Positions 15,962-20,777 of a DNA stretch of 20,777 nt are shown piece after piece. The stretch lies in NCBI GenBank assembly GCA_038198445.1, contig JBBPZZ010000146.1, positions 1 to 20,777 on the forward strand, read 5' to 3'. How positions within the stretch are numbered: position 1 is the first letter of the stretch; each line of letters starts with the position of its first letter. The translations under genes and the position numbers were made by a program. The notes under the pieces are model-generated. The model was not told the DNA's origin, made no database searches, and saw only the letters and a program-made list of their open reading frames with translations. The stretch is from JACDDK01 sp038198445 (GTDB lineage Bacteria; Actinomycetota; Rubrobacteria; Rubrobacterales; Rubrobacteraceae).

Positions 15962-15998
15962 CATCCATGTGGATGGTACTTAGATGTTCAGGAGATGT
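15950..15998. repeat. Helically phased AGATGT/GATG motif array, likely autoregulatory operator
   Basis: The core GATG occurs at 15951, inverted as CATC at 15962, then direct at 15972, 15983 and 15994, giving steps of 11, 10, 11 and 11 bases. Three copies extend to AGATGT (15950, 15982, 15993). Two dyads result: GATG-taattat-CATC (15951-15965) and CATCC-atgt-GGATG (15962-15975). The array overlaps the -10 and runs to the ribosome binding site of the ribbon-helix-helix gene, as expected of sites bound cooperatively by such dimers. Confidence 0.5.
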
Positions 15999-16003
15999 CA
16001 GAG

Positions 16004-16402
16004 ATGGCTACGAGTGAGTTGGAGAAGATCACGATCAATTTGGGGTTGGTGGATCTTGGGCAGATCGACTTGCTGGTTCAGGAGGGTTTCTATTCCAACC
16101 GCACCGATTTCATCCGCACGGCGATCCGCAATCAGATCTCTACTCACGCGGATACGGTCAGGCAGACCGTGGCCCGCAAGACGCTGGTGCTTGGTTTGCA
16201 GCACTACAACCGCCGCGACCTTGAAGACGTACGCGCGGCCGGCGAGACACTGGAGATCAAAGTGCTAGGCCTCGCGAGCATCGCGGATGACGTCTCCCCG
16301 GAACTGGCCCTGGAAACCATCGACTCCGTCGTCGTGCTGGGCGCCTTCCGGGCGAGTCCGGCCGTCAAGTCCGCGTTGGCGGGACGAATCAGGTCGTCGT
16401 GA
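16004..16402 (+). CDS. CopG/NikR-like ribbon-helix-helix transcriptional regulator
   Basis: The 132-residue product has an N-terminal ribbon-helix-helix DNA-binding domain: the strand K-I-T-I-N-L-G-L-V-D-L-G, then helices I-D-L-L-V-Q-E-G-F-Y-S-N-R-T-D-F-I-R-T-A-I-R. The C-terminal 85 residues (T-L-V-L-G-L-Q-H-Y, then V-L-G-L-A-S-I-A-D-D-V, then V-L-G-A-F-R-A-S-P-A-V-K) form an unassigned domain, possibly for ligand sensing or oligomerisation. I prefer ATG 16004, nine bases after AGGAG (15990-15994). ATG 15995 abuts that site and would add three residues. It lies 25 bases before the PHB-depolymerase-type gene, so the two form an operon, and the phased GATG array in its promoter suggests autoregulation. 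Confidence 0.8.
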   Translation: MATSELEKITINLGLVDLGQIDLLVQEGFYSNRTDFIRTAIRNQISTHADTVRQTVARKTLVLGLQHYNRRDLEDVRAAGETLEIKVLGLASIADDVSPELALETIDSVVVLGAFRASPAVKSALAGRIRSS

Positions 16403-16427
16403 GACACAACAAGAGAGGAAAACGTAG

Positions 16428-17639
16428 ATGAGTGAGCAACTACAGTCTGGAATGGCGGAGGCCATGCGCCTCATGCAGGAGGGACGGCTCGCCGAGTCGA
16501 CCGCCATCATACAGCGCACCCTTGGGGGCGGCCTACCTGGAGGCGCATTCTCTCCGGCGTCTCCGGCCGGTCATTCCGGCGGCACCGATGAGGATGCGAT
16601 AGATGCTACCTTCGTAGTGGATGAAACTCCGCGGCCCGCCGCGCCCCCACGGCCGGAGAAAATGAAGTACACCCTACGGCGGCCTCCCGCCCCACCCCGG
16701 GACTTCCGCGGCGTGACGCATCACCCAGGCGGCCTGTTCAGTGGGCTATCCGGGGTAACGGATGTTCCTCCCGCCCCTGATCCCGTTTCGACTGGCGGAC
16801 AGTTCGTCGAGCGTTCCTATACGAACCAGGCCGGTACCCGCTCCTACAAGCTGTACATACCGGGCGGCTACGTCGGACAGGCGGTACCCCTGGTCGTCAT
16901 GCTGCACGGCTGCACCCAGTCCCCCGACGACTTCGCCGCCGGCACCAGCATGAACGCGCTCGCCGAGACCAATACCTTCCTCGTCGCCTACCCGGCGCAA
17001 GCCTCGGGCTCCAACATGCAAAAGTGCTGGAACTGGTTCAAGGACAGCGATCAGCAGCGGGATAGAGGCGAGCCTTCGCTCATAGCCGGCATCACGCGCG
17101 AGGTCGCCGAAGAGTACGGCGTAGCTGAGGGAGAAGTGTATATAGCCGGGATGTCTTCGGGTGGCGCAATGGCCGCGATCATGGGTACGGCGTATCCGGA
17201 GCTCTACGCAGCGGTCGGCATCCATTCCGGCCTTGCCCCAGGCGCCGCGCGCGACCTCTCCTCCGCGTTCGCCGCCATGCAGCGCGGAGCTCCGGCTACC
17301 GTGGCTTCCCGAAGCGTACCGGCGATCATTTTCCATGGAGACCGTGATACGACGGTTCACCCGAGTAACGCGGACCATTTGCTCGCGCACCTGTCCGCAG
17401 CGGGAGATAAGAGCCCACGGATAACGAAGCGTCAGGGTCAAGAGCCTGGCGGACATGCTTACACGTGCGCCACCCGCCAGGACGGCGATGGCCGCTCGGT
17501 CGTGGAGCAGTGGACCGTTAACGGGCTCGGGCATACCTGGTCGGGCGGCGACCCCCGCGGCTCGTACACCGATCCCAAGGGACCCGACGCCTCGGCGGAG
17601 ATGGTCCGGTTCTTTCAACAGCACTCGACGCGAGAGTAA
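16428..17639 (+). CDS. PHB depolymerase family esterase
   Basis: This 403-residue alpha/beta hydrolase belongs to the polyhydroxybutyrate depolymerase/LpqC esterase family, which cleaves short-chain polyhydroxyalkanoates or other esters. Residues 1-32 form a helical leader (G-M-A-E-A-M-R-L-M-Q-E-G-R-L-A-E), followed by a Pro/Gly-rich linker to about 125 and the catalytic domain. Seen are the oxyanion L-H-G-C-T-Q-S-P (159-166), the nucleophile elbow G-M-S-S-G (241-245, Ser243), Asp307 in H-G-D-R-D-T-T-V, and His369 in G-L-G-H-T-W. There is no signal peptide, so it is probably intracellular despite family names that mention extracellular enzymes. It is paired with the upstream ribbon-helix-helix gene. 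No phaC or phasin gene is in view, so the natural polymer is unproven. Confidence 0.87.
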   Translation: MSEQLQSGMAEAMRLMQEGRLAESTAIIQRTLGGGLPGGAFSPASPAGHSGGTDEDAIDATFVVDETPRPAAPPRPEKMKYTLRRPPAPPRDFRGVTHHPGGLFSGLSGVTDVPPAPDPVSTGGQFVERSYTNQAGTRSYKLYIPGGYVGQAVPLVVMLHGCTQSPDDFAAGTSMNALAETNTFLVAYPAQASGSNMQKCWNWFKDSDQQRDRGEPSLIAGITREVAEEYGVAEGEVYIAGMSSGGAMAAIMGTAYPELYAAVGIHSGLAPGAARDLSSAFAAMQRGAPATVASRSVPAIIFHGDRDTTVHPSNADHLLAHLSAAGDKSPRITKRQGQEPGGHAYTCATRQDGDGRSVVEQWTVNGLGHTWSGGDPRGSYTDPKGPDASAEMVRFFQQHSTRE

Positions 17640-17657
17640 AGCGGCTAACCCGCCGCT
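17640..17657. terminator. Hairpin between convergent esterase and ccdA genes
   Basis: AGCGGC-taaccc-GCCGCT forms a six-pair stem in the 16-base gap and overlaps the ccdA stop. It has no T tract on either side, so it may be a weak bidirectional terminator or block read-through. Confidence 0.3.
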
Positions 17658-18504
17658 AACGTCTGACGCGTTTCTCCTCGCCACCCGACAACCGGCGGTA
17701 GAGATAGATCGCCGCCAGCAGCCCGGCGACAACCACGAGGATCGCCACGGCCGGGACGCTTTGAGCTATTCTCTCTGCCCACTGCTCGGCGGCGAAGGCC
17801 ACATCGGAAGCTCCGTTTGACTCGTAGAGACCGGAGAGCGCGGAAGTCCCCTGATAGACGATAAAGATCACTCCCAGGACGATAAACATGATCCCGGAGA
17901 TGAGGTTGGTCGTGTGGAAGCGGAGCTTACCAACTCCGATCTCCCGGCCCCGGAGCCAGCGGCGGCGTCCGAGGTCGAGGCTGTCCCACAGCAGGGCCAT
18001 GAGGAAGAGCGGCGCCGCCATGCCGGCAGCGTATACCGCCAGAAGGCTCGCCCCCCGCAACACCCCATCCGAGGCGGCCGCGACGGTCAGCACCGCCCCC
18101 AGGATCGGGCCGGAGCAGAAACCCGCGAACCCATAGACCGCGCCGAGGGCGAAGACCGCTCCGGCCGAGTCGCCCCGGACCTTACCGCGCAGCCGGGCGA
18201 GCGGCCCCACGGTAAACCCAAGCCCGAACAGTTGGAGAACCCCGAAGCCTATAAGCAAGATACCGGAGACCGTGATGAGCAGGCCGCGCTGCCCGTAGAA
18301 GAGCGCGCTGACCGCCGAGATGCCCATGCCGAGCGGCACGAGCGTCGCGGCAAGTCCGAGATAGAAGACGCCGGTCTTCTTGACGAGCTCTCCACCACCG
18401 CCAAAAGCGTAGGCAAAAAAGGCCGGCAGAAGCAAGGCGCTGCAAGGGCTTAGAAGCGAGAGGACCCCACCGAGAAACGAGACGAGGTAGGAGATATTAA
18501 CCAC
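17656..18504 (-). CDS. ccdA: CcdA/DsbD-type transmembrane thiol-disulfide carrier
   Basis: CcdA proteins carry reducing equivalents from cytosolic thioredoxin across the membrane to extracytoplasmic thioredoxin-fold proteins. The 282-residue product has several hydrophobic helices and the two conserved cysteines in L-S-P-C-S-A-L-L-L-P (Cys21) and G-F-C-S-G-P-I (Cys130). These form the transient disulfide inside the membrane. The tail after about 230 holds an extra helix and ends in a basic segment. The frame is open further upstream, but that part is Arg/Lys-rich and antiparallel to no family feature. GTG 18504 overlaps the stop of the preceding DsbA-like gene by eight bases, implying translational coupling. 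The coupling makes it the likely reductant of that selenoprotein. Confidence 0.88.
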   Translation of the reverse strand: MVNISYLVSFLGGVLSLLSPCSALLLPAFFAYAFGGGGELVKKTGVFYLGLAATLVPLGMGISAVSALFYGQRGLLITVSGILLIGFGVLQLFGLGFTVGPLARLRGKVRGDSAGAVFALGAVYGFAGFCSGPILGAVLTVAAASDGVLRGASLLAVYAAGMAAPLFLMALLWDSLDLGRRRWLRGREIGVGKLRFHTTNLISGIMFIVLGVIFIVYQGTSALSGLYESNGASDVAFAAEQWAERIAQSVPAVAILVVVAGLLAAIYLYRRLSGGEEKRVRR

Positions 18505-19243
18505 TATTGGATTCTTTCTTCGCTTCCTCGATGGTCTTCTCGAAGACATCCAGCGGCTGCAACCCGACCAGCGTCTTGCCGTTCACGACGAACGCCGGGG
18601 TGCCGGAGATACCGCTATTCTGTCCCTCTTTGAAGTCCGCCTGAACCAGCGGTTCGTACAGGCCGCTCTTCAGGTCCTTATCGAACTTCTTCACGTCAAG
18701 TCCAGCCTCGCGCGCCAGCTTCGTCAGGTTCTCATCGGAGAAACCGCCGTTGTTCTCGGATTTCTGATTCTTATAGAGCAGGTCGTGGTACTCCCAGAAC
18801 TTCCCCTGTTCCTGGGCGGCTCTCGCGGCCAGCGCGGCATTCACCGACTCCTGTCCCAGGTACGGGAAGTCCCGCCACTCCAGCCTCAGGGTGCCGCTCT
18901 TCACGTATTTGTCTACGAGCTTAGGTTCGACCTCACGGGCGAACTTTCCACAGAACGGTCATTGATAGTCACCGTACTCGACCATTACCACCGGCGCGTT
19001 CTTATCACCCAGAGCTGGATGTTTGAGCGTGCCCCCAGAGTCCGAAGACTGCGTCTTCTTTTGCCCGGAAGGTTGTGATGCCTGATCTTGCCCGCCGGTA
19101 CCAGAACCCTGGTTCCCACAGCCCGCGAAGACCATGACAGCGAGGACTACTAGAGCTATAAATGGCACCTTTGCGAAGAGCGCCCGAGGCTGTCTCGCGT
19201 CCTGGGACCTCTTCTCACTCGTAAGGTCGTTTATATCTTGCAA
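18497..19243 (-). CDS. DsbA-like thioredoxin-fold lipoprotein with selenocysteine active site (UPFC)
   Basis: Read through one in-frame TGA (18959-18961), this is a 248-residue protein. TTG 19243 follows a near-perfect AAAGGAGGT by seven bases; upstream GTG/ATG candidates lack a site. A hydrophobic segment (27-40) ends in the lipobox V-F-A-G-C (Cys42), then a Gln/Ser/Gly linker and a DsbA/thioredoxin fold: V-V-M-V-E-Y-G-D-Y-Q, Sec95-P-F-C98-G-K-F, the helical insert, and S-G-T-P-A-F-V-V-N-G with the cis-Pro216. The TGA replaces the first cysteine of the CPFC motif, and there is no other stop in the 153 codons after it. A SECIS-like hairpin follows, and UGA is followed by C. It likely reduces or isomerises extracytoplasmic disulfides or peroxides, fed by CcdA. 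The alternative is a pseudogene made by one Cys-to-stop change. Confidence 0.82.
18925..18961 (-). promoter_or_regulatory. UGA codon plus bacterial SECIS-like hairpin
   Basis: Starting at the TGA (18961-18959, minus strand), bases 15-19 after it (GTTCG) pair perfectly with bases 30-34 (CGAAC). Inside a C/T mismatch, CC pairs with GG and closes a GTGA loop (18936-18933). The loop opens with G-U at positions 23-24 after the UGA. Bacterial SECIS elements lie just downstream of the UGA and carry a G, often GU, at the start of a small apical loop within about 16-37 bases. The geometry fits; SelB binding is inferred. Confidence 0.6.
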
Positions 19244-19381
19244 GCAGGCTACCTCCTTTAGGAGCATGTCACGGAACTTACGCACGGGAGGCGGTTGCGG
19301 ATCATGAGTTTATTTTTACGCCGACTGAGGGAAGTGCAAGTATCTGGTACCGGGACGCAGGGCCAATTTTGGATCTCACGT

Positions 19382-20074
19382 CTACATCATGTTCGCTTTG
19401 AGCGCGTCGGCTAGCTGGTGGACGGGATCCAACTTCGTCGGGTTTACGTGGTCCATGTACTCCACGAATTCTTCCTCCGAAGCAAAGTGCATCTTCGGGT
19501 TGCTCTGCTTCTCTTCTCCCAGGGTGGAGTGGCTCCGGTCCTTGTAGTCATGTCCGGGATAGACGAGCAACTCTTCCGGCAAACTGCTGAAAGTATAGTA
19601 GAGTGTGTGGAATTGCTGGGTCGCGTTGCCGTTCAGCAAATCCGTGCGGCCACAGGAGCCGATCAAGAGCGCGTCCGCCGTGAGTATCCTGTCCGGCAAT
19701 ACGACCGAGATGAGGTCCTTTGCATGGCCCGGTGTGTACAGAAACTTCAGCGCCAGCCCACCCAGATGCAGCCGGTCGCCATCCTGGACGCGGATGTCCA
19801 CGCACCCCGACGGCGCCTTCTCGTGCATGACGACTTTCGCCACGGTCTTCGTCCGAAGCTCCTTCGCTCCCGATACGTGATCCGCATGGGTGTGAGTGTC
19901 GATAATGTAGGCGGGCCTCAGACCATGAGCGAAGATAGCGTCCAACATGGGCTCGACCATCTCTAGTTCCGGATCTACTATGGCTGCAAGTCTGGTCTCT
20001 TCGTCCGCGATCAAGTAACCGAGACAGCCCCGCGGCACACGGAACTGCTCGAATATGTAGCCAGTCTCCTCCAT
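19382..20074 (-). CDS. ETHE1-type persulfide dioxygenase (MBL fold)
   Basis: A 230-residue metallo-beta-lactamase-fold protein of the ETHE1 group, mononuclear iron enzymes that oxidise glutathione or other low-molecular-weight persulfide to sulfite. Motifs are D-T-H-T-H-A-D-H-V-S-G (59-69), Y-T-P-G-H (113-117), T-A-D-A-L-L-I (132-138), G-R-T-D (142-145) and Y-P-G-H-D-Y (172-177). His61, His117 and Asp134 match the iron ligands of human ETHE1 (His79, His135, Asp154). The G-R-T-D and P-G-H-D-Y strings separate it from glyoxalase II. I prefer ATG 20074, with GAGGA seven bases upstream; ATG 20107 adds eleven residues without a site. It lies divergent from the ArsR-type gene and about 138 bases upstream of the selenoprotein gene, suggesting a shared sulfur-redox role. 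Confidence 0.88.
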   Translation of the reverse strand: MEETGYIFEQFRVPRGCLGYLIADEETRLAAIVDPELEMVEPMLDAIFAHGLRPAYIIDTHTHADHVSGAKELRTKTVAKVVMHEKAPSGCVDIRVQDGDRLHLGGLALKFLYTPGHAKDLISVVLPDRILTADALLIGSCGRTDLLNGNATQQFHTLYYTFSSLPEELLVYPGHDYKDRSHSTLGEEKQSNPKMHFASEEEFVEYMDHVNPTKLDPVHQLADALKANMM

Positions 20075-20173
20075 GGACAATTCCTCACTCTCCTCAAACT
20101 CCCGCATATCAACGGGTTAGCCCCGTATTCTCTCGCATCATCCTCGATACTTCATATCCACCCTTCATGACCT

Positions 20174-20208
20174 TATACTACTACATACTTAAATAGTATA
20201 TAAAGTAT
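20174..20208. promoter_or_regulatory. Interlocked AT-rich dyads in the ArsR/persulfide dioxygenase gap
   Basis: TATACTA (20174-20180) and TAGTATA (20194-20200) form one perfect inverted pair with a 13-base spacer. ATACTT (20185-20190) and AAGTAT (20203-20208) form a second with a 12-base spacer, interleaved with the first. ArsR-family operators are typically such AT-rich interrupted dyads. On the minus strand the same text supplies TATACT-like -10 sequences for the dioxygenase gene. Confidence 0.45.
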
Positions 20209-20256
20209 ATTGGGCGTCGTGGATCGGGATTGTAGAATGCGATGTAGATTTATTAC

Positions 20257-20270
20257 CGTATAGTTATACG
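20257..20270. promoter_or_regulatory. CGTATA-gt-TATACG palindrome before the ArsR-type gene
   Basis: A 6-2-6 palindrome, 33 bases upstream of the TTG start. It contains TATAGT (20259-20264), a 5-of-6 match to the -10 consensus, so a bound repressor would cover the promoter. No good -35 was found at the usual spacing. Confidence 0.4.
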
Positions 20271-20302
20271 ATGCTTTGGATTAGATAATTTGGAGGGATG
20301 CA

Positions 20303-20644
20303 TTGCCAAAATACCGCAAGGAGAACCTCAGTGACGAGGCTTTCGACATGATCGGGGAGCGGTTCAAGGCGCTTGCCGAGCCGATGCGGCTGAAGTTGAT
20401 CTACGCGCTGATGGATGGTGAGAAGACTGTCTCACAACTCGTCGGGGAGACGGGAGGATTTCAAGCCAACGTTTCGAAGCACTTGAAGATGCTGCTGGAA
20501 GTGGGCATTGTGGCTCGGAGGAAGCAGGGGTTGAATTCCTATTACAGCATTGTGGACCAGACGGTCTTCGACCTGTGCGACCTGATATGCGGTTCGATCG
20601 AGGACCGTCTCCAAGCGGATCTCGGCAGTTTCTCTCGCTCCTAG
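20303..20644 (+). CDS. ArsR-family winged-helix repressor
   Basis: The 113-residue product is a compact winged helix-turn-helix regulator. It has the family pattern F-K-A-L-A-E-P-M-R-L-K-L-I-Y-A-L (21-36), the T-V-S-Q-L-V helix, the recognition helix F-Q-A-N-V-S-K-H-L-K-M-L (53-64), and the wing V-A-R-R-K-Q-G-L-N-S-Y-Y-S-I. Cys92 and Cys96 (L-C-D-L-I-C) lie in the C-terminal dimer helix. Metal or persulfide sensors of this family often use cysteines, but the classic ELCVCDL metal site in the recognition helix is absent. Start is TTG 20303 behind GGAGGG (20292-20297). The overlapping ATG 20298 is out of frame. It is divergent from the persulfide dioxygenase, which it may repress until persulfide or another thiol stress releases it. 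Confidence 0.85.
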   Translation: MPKYRKENLSDEAFDMIGERFKALAEPMRLKLIYALMDGEKTVSQLVGETGGFQANVSKHLKMLLEVGIVARRKQGLNSYYSIVDQTVFDLCDLICGSIEDRLQADLGSFSRS

Positions 20645-20648
20645 AGAG

Positions 20649-20777
20649 CTAGAGCCAGCCAGAACGCTTGAAGGCGCGATAAAGGAAAAATGAGATAACC
20701 AGCATCAGCAGCAAGGCGAGTGGGTAGCCGAGCAGCCAGCGCAACTCGGGCATATATTGGAAGTTCATACCGTAGAT
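20649..20777 (-). CDS. corA: CorA-family magnesium transporter, C-terminal fragment
   Basis: The last 42 residues of a CorA-type channel run from the window edge to a TAG at 20651-20649. The Y-G-M-N-F signature at the end of the first transmembrane helix forms the Mg2+ selectivity filter. It is followed by Q-Y-M-P-E-L, the second helix (G-Y-P-L-A-L-L-L-M-L-V-I-S-F-F-L-Y) and a basic tail (F-K-R-S-G-W-L). All of this is the standard CorA C-terminus. The start and cytosolic domain lie outside the window. It converges on the ArsR-type gene with a four-base gap. Confidence 0.9.
   Translation of the reverse strand: MYGMNFQYMPELRWLLGYPLALLLMLVISFFLYRAFKRSGWL

Noticed and set aside
15812..15964. 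51-residue N-terminal extension of the lipoate-ligase-like protein
   Set aside because: It has no family similarity and overlaps the TTGACA promoter of the divergent regulator; GTG 15811 has a good site and begins at the fold boundary.
16746..17732. 328-codon minus-strand frame opposite the esterase
   Set aside because: The opposite strand carries an intact catalytic-triad esterase. The antisense frame has no recognisable domain and is a GC-rich shadow.
18497..18904. Separate 135-residue gene for the C-terminal half of the DsbA-like protein
   Set aside because: It would start mid-fold at a GTG codon with no ribosome binding site and lack the active site. Reading through the TGA restores a complete family member in the same frame, without a frameshift.
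1..20777. CRISPR array or prophage
   Set aside because: No regularly spaced repeat of 20-40 bases and no phage structural or integrase genes were seen.

Overview
The window is high-GC bacterial DNA with frequent GTG and TTG starts, tight gene packing and many long antisense shadow frames. Protein sequence styles (an actinobacterial-looking DapE and DoxX, TTG/GTG starts behind strong Shine-Dalgarno sites) suggest a Rubrobacter-like deep-branching actinobacterium. That is an inference from recall, not from a search.

Layout. Positions 1-129 are the 3' end of an IS630-type transposase, followed by a poorly coding stretch to about 597. A DoxX-family membrane protein (598-1098, +) converges on lysA (1163-2416, -). 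Next comes a lysine/diaminopimelate block: lysA diverges from a DapC-like aminotransferase (2519-3703, +), followed by a GNAT acetyltransferase, an EamA-type permease on the opposite strand, then dapD and dapE with a 4-base overlap. A 1367-residue cytoplasmic protein with six PAS domains, a GAF, a GGDEF and an EAL domain (c-di-GMP turnover) runs back towards dapE. Then follow an orphan ABC-type sugar-binding lipoprotein, an AI-2E/PerM family exporter, a homocysteine S-methyltransferase-like enzyme, and a lipoate ligase/octanoyltransferase-family protein. A CopG-like ribbon-helix-helix regulator follows, coupled to a PHB-depolymerase-family esterase.

The most interesting part is 17656-20644. 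A DsbA-like thioredoxin-fold lipoprotein is interrupted by one in-frame TGA exactly where the first cysteine of the CPFC active site should be, giving U-P-F-C. The frame continues intact to a normal DsbA C-terminus, and a hairpin with a G-U apical loop lies at the distance expected of a bacterial SECIS. I read this as one 248-residue selenoprotein. Its stop codon overlaps the start of a ccdA-type transmembrane electron carrier, so the pair looks like an extracytoplasmic selenol/thiol redox relay. Just upstream lie an ETHE1-type persulfide dioxygenase and, divergently, an ArsR-type repressor with two cysteines in its last helix. The AT-rich gap between them carries several dyads. Together this looks like a sulfur/selenium redox island. 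The window ends in the 3' part of a CorA-type magnesium channel.

No rRNA, intact tRNA, CRISPR array or prophage was seen.
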